DNA of 64,000 bases from Stieleria bergensis. GTDB taxonomy: Bacteria > Planctomycetota > Planctomycetia > Pirellulales > Pirellulaceae. The stretch lies in NCBI GenBank assembly GCA_007745635.1, contig CP036272.1, forward strand, positions 2,969,124 to 3,033,123, in the 5' to 3' direction. The notes beneath the pieces were generated by a model. The model made no database searches. It saw nothing but the letters and a program-made list of their open reading frames with translations, and was not told the DNA's origin. This document shows, piece after piece, positions 1 to 9,311 of the stretch (its first letter is position 1; each line of letters opens with the position of its first letter). A program made the position numbers and the translations under genes.

Positions 1-67
1 GTGCCAACGACATGCCACCCAGGCTGATTCCTGCCGCTTGCAATACTTGACGTCGATGAATGCTCAT
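1..67 (-). CDS. Partial N-terminus of a Tat-type secreted protein, probably DUF1552 family
   Basis: Only the first 22 codons are inside the window; the gene continues past the left edge. The start ATG overlaps the TGA stop of the upstream cytochrome c gene as ATGA, which suggests translational coupling. The visible N-terminus begins MSIHRRQVLQAAG, a twin-arginine-like pattern followed by a hydrophobic stretch. In planctomycetes the large DUF1592/DUF1588 cytochrome c proteins are very commonly followed by a DUF1552 protein that starts this way, so that is the likeliest identity. A DUF1501 protein is an alternative, because it has a similar Tat start. The family call is inference from context, since no catalytic or diagnostic region is visible. 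Confidence 0.55.
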   Translation of the reverse strand, partial: MSIHRRQVLQAAGISLGGMSLA

Positions 68-3000
68 AGCGTGTCCGGGTTGGGTTTGCGGTAAATGAAG
101 GAGTCTGATGTGAGCAGGGAGACAATCAGTTCGTCAAAACTGCCGCCGCTTTCTAGGTAGGCATGGTCCGCATCGATCAGCGTTTTGGAATCCGAGAGCG
201 TTTCGTTGCGTCCCATAAAGTAACGGAAAGCATAACGAATCATGGTCTGCCTGGCGCGATCACTTTGCGCCAGTCGATCGATCAGATCAAAAGCGTTCTC
301 GACGTCGCCATCAAGCCTGTTGTCACCTGTTCCGCTAAGAGCCCCCGCTGTGACGACGGGCAGTGTCTTGTAGATGTCGCGAAGGTCTTCGTGTGGAGCA
401 CCTTTGTCTTGGACTTTCTTGAGCAAGTTTTCCGGGTATTCCAAGCGTTCTTCGGAGCGATACCGTCCGAAATCGTCAAAGCTTTCAAACGGCAGTCCCA
501 ACGGGTTCATGTGTTGATGGCATTTCCAACAGGATTGATCGCCAGTCTTCGCTTCCATGCGTTGTCGCAGCGTTTTGTGCGGGTCTTCTGGGATCACGGC
601 ATCGACGGTGATAGGAACATCAGGGATCGTCCCGGCAAGCAGCTTTTCGCGGATCCATTTGCCACGCTGAATCGGGTCGGTTTCTGTGTTCTTGGCGTGT
701 GCAATCAGCCAAGCGGGCGAAGTCAACAAGCCCTTGCGATGCCGGACGGTCGCTGGTTGAATGGCTTGGTAATCCCAATCAGCCATGTCAATGTTATAGA
801 ACCGGGCGACTTCGGGACTTTGGAAACGGCCGCCGTAACGCGAGGCCGCGTTGGCCATGCCATGGGCGGGAAAGGAGTTGTAGGGCGCCGCGGCCGTCTG
901 TCCTTTATCCAGTCGCAGCGTAAAGCTCGCAAGTTGTGACTTGAATGCGTTCAGTGGGTTGTAACGGCGGTCCTTGAAAAGGCGACTGACGTCGATGCCA
1001 CGCATCTTTTCCGCCGCGATGAACTCTTTGTGGTTCCCCAGATCCTCGACTTCGAATTCATTCCAGTTCTTGTCTTTAAAGTAGTCGTAGATGCGGCGAA
1101 TGCGATCCGCCGATGCTTGCATGACTTCGTTGTCTCCGGAATGGAAAACATAAAACTTGTCAGTCGTTAGCAATTCATAGAAGACGTTTTGGTCCTGTTC
1201 CAGAAGATGATCCACCAGGCGATCGGTTTCCGAGACCAGACGCAGTTTGGCAGCATCGTAGCTGGCACCAAATCGTTTGTTGTCCTTGAAGATTGGCAAG
1301 AGGCGTTGATAGCCAAAATACTCGCGAATGAATCGGTGCTCGCGAATCGGCATGCGGGTAAAGCTAGACAGGTCGTTGGGCCGGTGAACCGATTCATCGA
1401 TGATCGAGTACAGGTCGCGTCTAGCGAGCATTCGACGCACTTCGCGTTCGTAATCTTCGCGTGACTTTAAACGGCCTTCACGCGCAGCGGTTTGAAGTTC
1501 ATTATCGGGGCCATTGTCTGTCAGCGCGTAGGATAATGCGTAGCTGGCGTCGCGCGGCGACAGCATCCGGCGTCCGTATTGATCGGCGTCTCCCTGGCCG
1601 AACTCGCTGCGATAAACAAAGTCCGTGTTCAAGATCAACGTTTGGATCAGTTTCTTGACGCCTTCTTGGTTTCCCAGTCCGTTCAGGAAGTGGGTTGCCA
1701 AGGCAACGTGTTTCTCTTGCTCACCTTCGCTTGGCGGTCGTTCGAGAATCTTTTCAAACAATTGCTGGACCAGTTCCGTTACCAGTGCTGGATCCGCCGG
1801 TCCGGCATCGATTCGGGCTTGTTTGAATTCTTGTTGCCATTGTTCCATGCATTTCTGAATGATGGCGTCATAGCGATCGCCAGCGGAGCGATGTTTGCCG
1901 ATCGTGGTTTGGATCGTTTGCATTTCCGACTCGCTGAGCGGCCGGTATTCAACAGGCTTGTATTTTTCAGCATACCGATGCTGTTTGATCTGCCCGCGAA
2001 ACTCTTCCATGTAGTTATTCAAGAACGTGATTCGGGCCTGGATTGTTCTTGGATTATGGCCATGGTAAAACCATTCGCGTTCACATCGCTCGACTAATTG
2101 TTGATCGCTCAAGCCGTCCGCCTGATGGCGCTGCATGGAGCGAAAGACCAGTTCCAGTTCTTTGTTGCCAGGGTTCGCAGCATGAAACGGTGCCTTCTTG
2201 ACGCTGCCGTCGTTTGGGATCGGTGCAGGCACGTCAACGGGCTGAAACGCGGGCAGTAATTTTGCATGTTGGTTGCCAAATTGGTTTACCAAGACCGTTT
2301 CAAGATGCTGGTTTAGAAATCGTTCGCGAGCCGCTAACGTTTTGGCATGTTGAGTTTCCAAGGCAAGGAGTTGTGTGACCGCTGGCAGATAGCGTTGATC
2401 GCGTCCAGCCAAGTACAACATGTAAGCTCCAGCTTCCTTGGCATTGGTCAACATGGTCAGCAAGTGGCCACCGTTGAGCGTTTCGTTCGCGTAATAGCGA
2501 ACACCGGAATGATTTGGCAGCAAGAAGGGGTTGGTCAGGTTCACACGACGTTTGTTGCTGCCGGTGACGAATTGGCGTTTGCCGTCGATGTTGACGTGGA
2601 CTTGATGGTTGAGAATGCGATTGAATTTTGCATCGAAGATGTACTCACTGATCAGCCAGCGTCGGTTCTCGGTGAACCCCGGTCGATTGACATGTTCACC
2701 GGAGAACAATGCGTCGTGGTCGACGTGGTTGCCGTATTCGGGCCTGCGTAGCTTGTCCCGAAGTTGATTGGCGTTCTGCTGATCGAGCTGCTCGGTGAGC
2801 CAGTGCAGAAGCGCTTGATGATCCTGCGAACTGGGTTGATCGGCGTCCGCCGGCGGCATCATTCCGAAGTGCAGTTGCTCCAGTGCAGCGTTGAGAACGG
2901 TCAGTTGATCATCGAGTTTTAGCTCATGCAGATCATCAAGTGAAATCTCAGCCTCAGGTGAAGAGCCGCTATGGCAGTCAGCACAATGCTGCTGCAGCAG

Positions 3001-3105
3001 GTCTGTCATCGCTGGCGGAATCGTCACCGGCTGGGAGGCAAACAGAGTGTGGCTGGAAACAAAGACCAGCATCGCCAGTGCAGAGAGTTGTCGAAGGATC
3101 AGCAT
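64..3105 (-). CDS. Planctomycete cytochrome c domain protein (DUF1587/1592/1588/1585 type)
   Basis: A 1013-residue exported protein. Residues 1-23 form a signal peptide. A first heme c motif, CADCH, lies at residues 41-45. A second motif, CWKCH followed by HMNPLG, lies near residue 858 and is the usual mark of the DUF1588/DUF1585 region. The central part has the layout of the DUF1587-DUF1592 block. These proteins are known mainly from Planctomycetes and Verrucomicrobia as periplasmic or surface proteins of unsettled function, usually paired with a DUF1552 partner; redox or glycan-related roles have been proposed. The stop overlaps the start of the next gene (ATGA). The length is normal and no frameshift was seen. 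The start is chosen because the signal peptide begins immediately. The family is secure and the function is not. Confidence 0.9.
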   Translation of the reverse strand: MLILRQLSALAMLVFVSSHTLFASQPVTIPPAMTDLLQQHCADCHSGSSPEAEISLDDLHELKLDDQLTVLNAALEQLHFGMMPPADADQPSSQDHQALLHWLTEQLDQQNANQLRDKLRRPEYGNHVDHDALFSGEHVNRPGFTENRRWLISEYIFDAKFNRILNHQVHVNIDGKRQFVTGSNKRRVNLTNPFLLPNHSGVRYYANETLNGGHLLTMLTNAKEAGAYMLYLAGRDQRYLPAVTQLLALETQHAKTLAARERFLNQHLETVLVNQFGNQHAKLLPAFQPVDVPAPIPNDGSVKKAPFHAANPGNKELELVFRSMQRHQADGLSDQQLVERCEREWFYHGHNPRTIQARITFLNNYMEEFRGQIKQHRYAEKYKPVEYRPLSESEMQTIQTTIGKHRSAGDRYDAIIQKCMEQWQQEFKQARIDAGPADPALVTELVQQLFEKILERPPSEGEQEKHVALATHFLNGLGNQEGVKKLIQTLILNTDFVYRSEFGQGDADQYGRRMLSPRDASYALSYALTDNGPDNELQTAAREGRLKSREDYEREVRRMLARRDLYSIIDESVHRPNDLSSFTRMPIREHRFIREYFGYQRLLPIFKDNKRFGASYDAAKLRLVSETDRLVDHLLEQDQNVFYELLTTDKFYVFHSGDNEVMQASADRIRRIYDYFKDKNWNEFEVEDLGNHKEFIAAEKMRGIDVSRLFKDRRYNPLNAFKSQLASFTLRLDKGQTAAAPYNSFPAHGMANAASRYGGRFQSPEVARFYNIDMADWDYQAIQPATVRHRKGLLTSPAWLIAHAKNTETDPIQRGKWIREKLLAGTIPDVPITVDAVIPEDPHKTLRQRMEAKTGDQSCWKCHQHMNPLGLPFESFDDFGRYRSEERLEYPENLLKKVQDKGAPHEDLRDIYKTLPVVTAGALSGTGDNRLDGDVENAFDLIDRLAQSDRARQTMIRYAFRYFMGRNETLSDSKTLIDADHAYLESGGSFDELIVSLLTSDSFIYRKPNPDTL

Positions 3106-3270
3106 TGGCCGGTTGAAGCGAAAGGTGAATCGGTGGGAGCAAATAGTTTAGATCCTCACCGGCCCCACGTGGTCCGGCGCTCTCCCCAGCGAGCGAATTC
3201 TGGCCAAGAAATTGAGCGATGAGCGGCCGCGGCGCGAATGGCTGCGGGTTCGCATTGACCCGAGTCGCCA

Positions 3271-3305
3271 ACAAAAAACGCCGACAGTTGATCGCTGCCG
3301 GCGTT
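3271..3305 (-). terminator. Intrinsic terminator of the YTV protein gene
   Basis: Read on the minus strand, an 11-bp stem (AACGCCGGCAG with CTGTCGGCGTT, one G-T pair) closes a 7-nt loop and is followed directly by a run of six T. It lies about 60 bases past the stop codon of the 491-residue wall protein. This is a textbook rho-independent terminator. Confidence 0.85.
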
Positions 3306-3365
3306 CAGAATGAATGTGCTACGGTATCTGGCAAACGACGAAACTCGCCACGCCAATGACGCGGA

Positions 3366-4841
3366 TTACGCGTCGTTCGGGCCAAGCAGTTGAAGTGATT
3401 CTTCAGATGCTTCGCTTTTGCCTTTGCCGTCGGTTTCTGCTTCGCCTTCGGTTTCGTTGGCAGCTGAACCTTCATCGACAGCGGGTTTCTTGCTTTCCAC
3501 AGGAGCCGGAGCGGGGACGGGAGCCGGCGGAGCGTCTGTGGTTTCAACAACCGACGATCCGAAGGATGAATAACCACTGCTGATCGCTGGGCTGAACGGG
3601 TCGTAGTACTCGATCGGTACACGCTGGACAACTTGCCGGGGCACACACTTGGTCACTTGATAGGATTCCCATTCGGTGACCTTGACGGGCTTGTAGACCG
3701 TCTTGGTTTCGACAACGTAATCGGTGTAGGGAACCTGCACCGTTTCCTTTCGCGACTCATAGCGTGTCTTGGTGGTTTGCACAGGGATGCGTCGCACGCG
3801 TTCTTCACTGACCCACCGCTTGGAGGTGACTGGGATTTGCCGTGTGTACGTTTTGGTCACAGGTTTCTGAACGGTGTAGGGGATCTTCTGGACCACTGTT
3901 TCTGGAACCATCCGCGTGGTTTGCACGGGGACTTGCTGGGTGACCACTTCGGTTTGCAGGCGTGTGGTTTGCACGGGAACCTGCTGAGTGACAACTTCGG
4001 TCTGCGTGCGTTGCACTTGCACTGGAATTTGCAATTGTTCGGTGACAGGTTTGTACGACGTTTGCGCGACCTGCTGTTGAACGTAGTTTGGCTTGTACAC
4101 CATCTGGGTCGAAGCCGTTGGTGGTTTGTAGACCGGAGCGACAACGTTGCCACCGTGGACACGGGCGAAAATGCCCAGCGGTCCAGGCGTTGCATACATC
4201 GCTCGTTGGTACTGAGTCTGGTAGCTGACGCTACCGGGAGTGACCGTGGTCTGGGGGACGTAGCCGCCTTGGTCAACGGTGCGACTGCTGGTGGTGACTT
4301 CTGGTTGGTAGGTCGTGCGGTACTGGGTCTGCATGTGAGTCTCAACCACTGGACGCTGGACGGTGTACTGGCGATTGACCATCTTGGTTTCGGTGACAGG
4401 ACGCTGGACCGTGTATTGCCGGTTGACCATCGTGGTTTCAGTCACGGGGCGATAGGTCGTGACCGATTGCTCGCGTTCAGCAGTTTCCTGGACGTATTCC
4501 GTCTGTTGGTACTGCTGCTGTTGCATGGTCGTTTCTTCGATCTGTTTCCAGACGGTGTACTTTTCGTCCCGATAGCTGGTCTCGGTATAGGGAACCGCGA
4601 CCGTGACGTCACGAACGACTTCACGAGTCTTGGTGACCGGGCGTCGCGTGGTCACCGCAGTGGGCTCCCAGCGAGTCTTGGTGACAGGTCGTTTTTCAGT
4701 GACCACCTGGCGTTCCATGATGGTGGTCGTTTTAAGCCGGTAAGTAGGGCCACAGCACTGGGCCGAAGCGACCTGAGAATTGCCGGCAGTCAGGGAGAGA
4801 CTGGATAGCGCGACGATTGCGAGGACAAGCGAGCGTGACAT
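3366..4841 (-). CDS. YTV-repeat planctomycete cell-wall protein
   Basis: A 491-residue secreted protein. A signal peptide of about 27 residues ends in VASA and is followed by QCCGPTY. The mature chain is almost wholly made of degenerate repeats rich in T, V, Q, Y and P, with units such as RQYTVQRPVTET and QQVPVQTTRLQTEV. Proteins with this YTV repeat have been reported from Rhodopirellula baltica as components of the detergent-resistant cell wall, so a structural envelope role is likely. The C-terminal 70 residues differ: they are acidic and rich in P, A, E and S, ending near LLGPNDA. A clear terminator follows and a plausible promoter precedes it, so the gene is probably monocistronic. The long open frame on the opposite strand is a product of repeat composition. 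Confidence 0.85.
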   Translation of the reverse strand: MSRSLVLAIVALSSLSLTAGNSQVASAQCCGPTYRLKTTTIMERQVVTEKRPVTKTRWEPTAVTTRRPVTKTREVVRDVTVAVPYTETSYRDEKYTVWKQIEETTMQQQQYQQTEYVQETAEREQSVTTYRPVTETTMVNRQYTVQRPVTETKMVNRQYTVQRPVVETHMQTQYRTTYQPEVTTSSRTVDQGGYVPQTTVTPGSVSYQTQYQRAMYATPGPLGIFARVHGGNVVAPVYKPPTASTQMVYKPNYVQQQVAQTSYKPVTEQLQIPVQVQRTQTEVVTQQVPVQTTRLQTEVVTQQVPVQTTRMVPETVVQKIPYTVQKPVTKTYTRQIPVTSKRWVSEERVRRIPVQTTKTRYESRKETVQVPYTDYVVETKTVYKPVKVTEWESYQVTKCVPRQVVQRVPIEYYDPFSPAISSGYSSFGSSVVETTDAPPAPVPAPAPVESKKPAVDEGSAANETEGEAETDGKGKSEASEESLQLLGPNDA

Positions 4842-5165
4842 GGCCGGAAAAACCTATGACAATAAAAGCGAGGGAACAGCAAAGCAAACATTTGACAGTG
4901 TGACTAGGTGAGCCACCGCTTAAAGAGTACGCAAGACTTTAGGGAATATGGGCGAAAAGGACTTAAAAAGATGTTTTTTGACTGTTCGCCTTCCGACAAA
5001 CTTTGCCAAATTGCCTAAGCGGAACGGTTGCTCATGAAATTGCCCTCTCGGCCCGCCGCAACCTGGACAGTTGCGTCAATTCTAATGACTTTAAGGGTTC
5101 CCCAGTCGTGCTAGCAATTCGCTGAAGTCAGCGCCGCGATGAGGCTTTTCCTCGGCGACGTTGAA
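4842..5165. other. Intergenic, 324 bp between sulfatase end and YTV start
   Basis: The right-hand end (in minus-strand terms the upstream side of the YTV gene) holds the possible promoter at 4859-4887. The rest contains an AT-rich stretch around 4920-5030 but no open frame with coding character and no recognised RNA. Confidence 0.5.
4859..4887 (-). promoter_or_regulatory. Possible sigma70-type promoter of the YTV gene
   Basis: On the minus strand TTGCTT (4887-4882) is separated by exactly 17 bases from TATTGT (4864-4859), and the start codon follows about 17 bases later. This fits a housekeeping promoter with a very short leader. Planctomycete promoters are poorly characterised, so this is a suggestion only. 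Confidence 0.3.
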
Positions 5166-6671
5166 CTATCGCAGCATGTCATCCAGTGCTGACTTGATCT
5201 TGGGGTGATCGTACCAAGGGTCATTGGTCCGCTTGGCATACTGCTGCATTTGTTTTGCCAGACGTTCCGCGACGCCAGCTGTGCCGGGCCGGAGATAGAA
5301 GTTCAATATCTCGTCGGGATCTTCCCGATTGTCTAGCAGCCAGGGGGAATCATTGACCGACAGGATCAGCTTGTAGCGATCGTCCACAACGGCAACCCAG
5401 CCTGCGGCCCGGCCGGCGTTGCGCAGGAATGTGACTTGCTGTGCCGCTGGTTGGGCAGTTTGTTGATCCACGGCGTCAAAGTCAGCGGTCAAGTTGCGCC
5501 CTTCGTCGTCTGGATCCCCCGCTAACCCCAGCAGGCCCATGATGGTTGGTGTGATGTCCACGGTGCCCATGGGATGTTTGTAGACTTGGCCGCCGGGGAT
5601 TTTGCCCGGCAGACGCAACATCATTGGTACGCGCGCTGATCCTTCATAAGGATTGCCTTTGTTTTGCCGATCGTGCTCGTAGCATAGATCCCCATGATCA
5701 CTGGTCATGACGATCAAGGTGTTGTCGAGTTGTTGGTTCTCACGCAACTGTTTGACTAGGCGACCCAAGTTGTCATCAATGCACTGGACCATTCCAAAGT
5801 ACTTTGACATGTCCTGGCCGCGAAACACGGGATGCTTTTTCGGTGCACCTAGCCAGCCTGGTTTGGAGGCATCAAGCTGGTAAGTTCTTGGCGGCTGAAA
5901 GTTCAATCCATCAAAGCGATGATCGTAGGGAGGACGAACTGTATTGGGGCCATGAGGATCGGGATAGCTAACCACTGCGAGAAACGGTTTGTCGCTGTCT
6001 TGACTGACATAGTCAATCGCGCGATCGGTTAACCAGTCGGTGGAAAAGCTTTGGTTGTCGGCGTCGGCCAAGGCGTAGCTGGGTTTGTTCTTTTTGTCCC
6101 GAGCACCAACCTTTGGCAGGCCATTGTCAATCGCAAAGTTTTTCCAGTGGCCGCGATTGAACATAAACTGTTTGTCTTGAAAGCCCCCATCAACCTTCGG
6201 TGCCCACTCTGGTTTGCCTGTGCCCCCCAGGTGCCACTTGCCAATGAATGTCGTGCGGTATCCAGCTTTATTCAGACGATCGGCCAGCGAGGGGATGGAA
6301 CGGTCCAGGGGAATGTCATTGGTGATGACATCGGTGTTCTGGGGATATCGCCCCGTAATCATTGCTGCTCGACAGGGTGAACACACCGGTGCGGTGGCGT
6401 AGGCCCGCGTGCACAAGACTCCCTCTTGGGCAATGCGATCCAAGTTGGGCGTGGGAACGACAGCGCCTTTGCCCCACATCTCGGCCTGTTCTTGCGGCAA
6501 CCGTTCGCGATAGCAGCCTAGGGTGCGAAAGTTGTGCTCGTCGGTGATGATCAACAATACGTTGGGACGCGCGGCGACGGCGGAACTCGCAGCCAGCCAT
6601 AACATCGCCCCGAGAACGACGAGAAGTTGAAAAGGTCGGCAGTTCGCCTGGGAATACGAGAAGCGTTTCAT
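5166..6671 (-). CDS. Secreted sulfatase, CSPCR-type active site
   Basis: A 501-residue arylsulfatase-like hydrolase. The start at 6671 is preferred over an in-frame start 243 bases upstream because MKRFSY begins a normal signal peptide ending near AVAA, while the upstream extension is low-complexity. The mature protein begins with the family strand RPNVLLIITDEH. The sulfatase signature is CSPCR at residues 97-101 followed by AAMITGRYPQ; Cys97 would be converted to formylglycine. A second Cys replaces the usual Ser or Ala at the fourth position. Later motifs SDHGD and GKWHLGG are typical. It would remove sulfate esters from polysaccharides or glycans in the periplasm. The substrate cannot be assigned from sequence alone. 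Confidence 0.92.
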   Translation of the reverse strand: MKRFSYSQANCRPFQLLVVLGAMLWLAASSAVAARPNVLLIITDEHNFRTLGCYRERLPQEQAEMWGKGAVVPTPNLDRIAQEGVLCTRAYATAPVCSPCRAAMITGRYPQNTDVITNDIPLDRSIPSLADRLNKAGYRTTFIGKWHLGGTGKPEWAPKVDGGFQDKQFMFNRGHWKNFAIDNGLPKVGARDKKNKPSYALADADNQSFSTDWLTDRAIDYVSQDSDKPFLAVVSYPDPHGPNTVRPPYDHRFDGLNFQPPRTYQLDASKPGWLGAPKKHPVFRGQDMSKYFGMVQCIDDNLGRLVKQLRENQQLDNTLIVMTSDHGDLCYEHDRQNKGNPYEGSARVPMMLRLPGKIPGGQVYKHPMGTVDITPTIMGLLGLAGDPDDEGRNLTADFDAVDQQTAQPAAQQVTFLRNAGRAAGWVAVVDDRYKLILSVNDSPWLLDNREDPDEILNFYLRPGTAGVAERLAKQMQQYAKRTNDPWYDHPKIKSALDDMLR

Positions 6672-7022
6672 GTTTGAATTGCCTGGGGAATCCGAATCAG
6701 CGTGCGAATGCAGTTCGCTATGCGAGTGCAGCCGTATTCTATTCGCCAGAACCGGTTCGGTGTGGCGGGTTTTTGTGCGGAAATGATGTCGGTTGGCGGT
6801 GCACTCGGTTGGCGGTGCAAGATGCCGGATTAGTGGGCGAGTGCAGGTCGCTAGTCTCGGCGAGGCCAAGTTGCGGCTGCTGTCGATCCGCTGGTCTTGC
6901 ACGGGGCTGACCATTGAGCGTTCTTGCTTTTGTTGTCACAATTCACGGGCTTTCTCGATTGAGCTTGGCCAGATGTCTATGATCGACGCACCACTGCCTT
7001 TGTTTTCCCAGAATTTGCTGCC
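6672..7022. other. Divergent intergenic region, 351 bp
   Basis: It separates the divergently transcribed sulfatase and 2-hydroxyacid dehydrogenase genes and so should hold both promoters. A 9-bp direct repeat (GGTTGGCGGTGC-like, near 6790-6815) is visible. No additional gene or RNA was recognised. Confidence 0.4.
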
Positions 7023-8009
7023 ATGCGTATCGTTCTCTGTTATCCCGTTGGCGAAAAACACATTGCTCAGCTGCAGGCTGCGGCGCCTGATTTCGAAATC
7101 ATCAATGCCGGCCAAGAGCGGATCGACGAGCTGCTCCCGACGGCGGAGATTTTTATCGGGCACGCCAAAGTTCCCGTGAACTGGGATCGAGTGCTTGATG
7201 CGGGCAAGTTACGCTGGATTCAGTCGTCCGCCGCTGGCATGGACCACTGCTTGGTCCCGGGCGTGATTGCCGAAGACCGGATCGTGGTCAGCAGCGCCTC
7301 GGGGCTGTTCGCTCCGCAGGTTGCCGAGCAAACCTTTTCGCTGCTGTTCGGATTGATTCGTCGTGCCCCATTGTTTTTCCGTGCCGAAGCCAAGCGACAG
7401 TTCATGCGTTTGCCAACCGACGACCTGCGGGGCAAGACGGTGGGGATTGTCGGCATGGGCGGCAATGGTCGAATGATTGCCAAAATGCTCGCTCCCTGGG
7501 ACGTGAAAATCGTGGGCACGGACTATTTTCCTGAACAGAAACCTCCAGAAGTTGCCGAGCTTTGGCCTGCTGGTCACTTGGACCAACTGCTCCAGTGCAG
7601 CGACTACGTGATCTTGACACTGCCTTTGAATGCCTCGACTCGCGGCTTGTTCGGCCAGCAGCGCTTCGAGCAAATGAAGCGTGGTTCGTACTTGGTCAAT
7701 GTCGCTCGGGGGGCGGTGGTGCAAGAAGCAGCGCTGTGTGATGCCTTGCAAAGCGGACAGCTGGCGGGCGCCGGATTGGATGTCACCGAAGTTGAGCCGC
7801 TGCCACCTGAAAGCTTGCTGTGGGATGATCCCAAAGTCATGATTTCGCCGCATGTGGGCGCCCAGTCGTTTCGTCGCGTGGATGACTCAACTGCAATGGC
7901 GGCCATCAACTTGAAACGTTATCAAAGAGGTCTGACGCCATACAATTTGGTGGACAAGACACTGGGCTTTCCGAAACCTGCAGATCTTTATCGCGGCCAA
8001 TCCGAATAG
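7023..8009 (+). CDS. D-2-hydroxyacid dehydrogenase (NAD-dependent)
   Basis: A 328-residue cytosolic oxidoreductase of the D-isomer 2-hydroxyacid dehydrogenase family, which interconverts 2-hydroxy and 2-keto acids using NAD(P)H. The Rossmann motif GMGGNG is at residues 144-149. The catalytic set is visible as Arg229 in NVARGAV, a Glu in the DVTEVEPLP segment at 253-261, and His277 in SPHVGA. The length matches the glyoxylate/hydroxypyruvate reductase-like and phosphoglycerate dehydrogenase-like subgroup without extra regulatory domains. The exact substrate is not determinable. It is divergent from the sulfatase and is followed by a short gene 60 bases downstream. Confidence 0.88.
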   Translation: MRIVLCYPVGEKHIAQLQAAAPDFEIINAGQERIDELLPTAEIFIGHAKVPVNWDRVLDAGKLRWIQSSAAGMDHCLVPGVIAEDRIVVSSASGLFAPQVAEQTFSLLFGLIRRAPLFFRAEAKRQFMRLPTDDLRGKTVGIVGMGGNGRMIAKMLAPWDVKIVGTDYFPEQKPPEVAELWPAGHLDQLLQCSDYVILTLPLNASTRGLFGQQRFEQMKRGSYLVNVARGAVVQEAALCDALQSGQLAGAGLDVTEVEPLPPESLLWDDPKVMISPHVGAQSFRRVDDSTAMAAINLKRYQRGLTPYNLVDKTLGFPKPADLYRGQSE

Positions 8010-8069
8010 AATCGCCGCAAAGGCCAGCAACGCAAGGTGTTTGGGATCTCTCCAAAGGATGCGGGAAAC

Positions 8070-8285
8070 ATGACAAGCACCATAACCGGAACGATGGCGG
8101 ATCCAGAGGGAGTTCTATTTCGCGATGAAGCAACGCTCGGACCGATTCGCTTGCCAGCCAAACATCAAGCTCAGTTTGTGCAACAATTCAATCAACTCTA
8201 TCAGGCCTATGGCATCCGATTAGTCCCGGTCGACCCGCAGCCCGATGAAGAGCCGTTGAAACCGTCTGAACCGTCAGCGGACTGA
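8070..8285 (+). CDS. Small hypothetical protein, 71 aa
   Basis: A short acidic, soluble protein with no signal peptide and no recognised domain. The ATG at 8070 is preferred to an upstream in-frame GTG at 8037 because a purine-rich stretch (AAAGGATGCGGGAAAC) lies just ahead of it. The C-terminus is rich in P, E and D (PQPDEEPLKPSEPSAD). It lies between the 2-hydroxyacid dehydrogenase and a membrane protein on the same strand and could be co-transcribed. I do not recognise the family; the coding call rests on the start context and on sensible residue composition. Confidence 0.55.
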   Translation: MTSTITGTMADPEGVLFRDEATLGPIRLPAKHQAQFVQQFNQLYQAYGIRLVPVDPQPDEEPLKPSEPSAD

Positions 8286-8360
8286 GCGTTGATTGTCAAT
8301 GCAGACGAGGCAGCCTTGTTTGCGTTCCATTGCGTCTGAACAAATTCCGGTGGTACGATC

Positions 8361-9149
8361 GTGGGCATAACAACAGATGAATCCCCAGGGTCTGATTCAG
8401 TGCCAGATTCAGTGTCCGTTGATCCCACGCCTGAGGCGGGGCGCGGCAACCGAAAACTGATCCTGTTCGTTTGCCTTGGGCTGGGCATTCTGATCGGCGG
8501 CAGCTTGTTTCGAGAATCGTTTACGCTGGAACGATTGGCTGAACATGAGCAACAGCTGCGGCGTTACCAATCCGATTCGCCATGGATCTGCTATTTCGCG
8601 GCCATCGCGTTTTATGTTGGGATCACTGGATTGTCCTTGCCCGGCGCAGGTCCGCTGACGCTGGTTTATGGATGGTTCTTTGGATTCGTCACTGCGTTGG
8701 TGCTCGTTAGTTTTGCTTCCACCGCAGGGGCCACCTTGTCGATGCTGAGCAGTCGGTACCTGTTGCGTGATTGGGTGATCAGAAAATACGGCGTTCGGCT
8801 CAATAAGGTCATGCAGCGAAGCGAGCAGGAAGGTGGTTACTATTTGTTTTCACTGCGTTTGATTCCCGCCGTGCCGTTCTTTCTGATCAACCTGGCGATG
8901 GGGCTGACCAGGATTCCCGTGTGGACGTTTTGGTGGGTCAGCCAGATCGGGATGCTGGCCGGGACGGCGGTTTATGTGTTCGCTGGCTCTCGGGTGCCCA
9001 ATCTGCAAACCTTGGCGGATGACGGTGTGACCGCGGTGATCGATCCGCAGCGATTGATCCTGTTGACAATCGCGTTTGCGTTGTTGGGGCTGTTTCCACT
9101 GCTCATGAAGCTGATTCGAAACCGCTTCCAGAATCAAAGTGTGGAGTGA
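8361..9149 (+). CDS. TVP38/TMEM64 (VTT, DedA-like) membrane protein
   Basis: A 262-residue inner-membrane protein with a GTG start. A hydrophilic N-terminus of about 30 residues precedes a first membrane helix (KLILFVCLGLGILIGGS). Four or five further helices follow. The VTT-domain core is recognisable: GLSLPGAGPLTLVYGWFFG, then a cytoplasmic segment with basic residues, then LRLIPAVPFFLINLAMG and the final helices. DedA/VTT proteins are implicated in lipid scrambling and membrane homeostasis; this specific protein is uncharacterised. Other start codons slightly downstream are possible, because no strong ribosome-binding site is evident. Confidence 0.82.
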   Translation: MGITTDESPGSDSVPDSVSVDPTPEAGRGNRKLILFVCLGLGILIGGSLFRESFTLERLAEHEQQLRRYQSDSPWICYFAAIAFYVGITGLSLPGAGPLTLVYGWFFGFVTALVLVSFASTAGATLSMLSSRYLLRDWVIRKYGVRLNKVMQRSEQEGGYYLFSLRLIPAVPFFLINLAMGLTRIPVWTFWWVSQIGMLAGTAVYVFAGSRVPNLQTLADDGVTAVIDPQRLILLTIAFALLGLFPLLMKLIRNRFQNQSVE

Positions 9150-9311
9150 CGGGCCCAATGGCAGGCGGCTTTGCTGCTTGGGCGGAACGGCGATCGCTTA
9201 CACAGCAACAGGCCACATAGGTTGCGGCATCGGGAGGGATTTGTTGCCCGCTGCAATTGGCTTACAATCAGACATCCCGCACTCCCTTGCTGACTCACGG
9301 CTGACATTTTG

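Noticed and set aside
3633-4808. A 391-codon plus-strand open frame opposite the YTV gene
   Set aside because: It is the complement of a repeat-rich gene with a signal peptide, terminator and family match on the other strand; long antisense frames are expected there.
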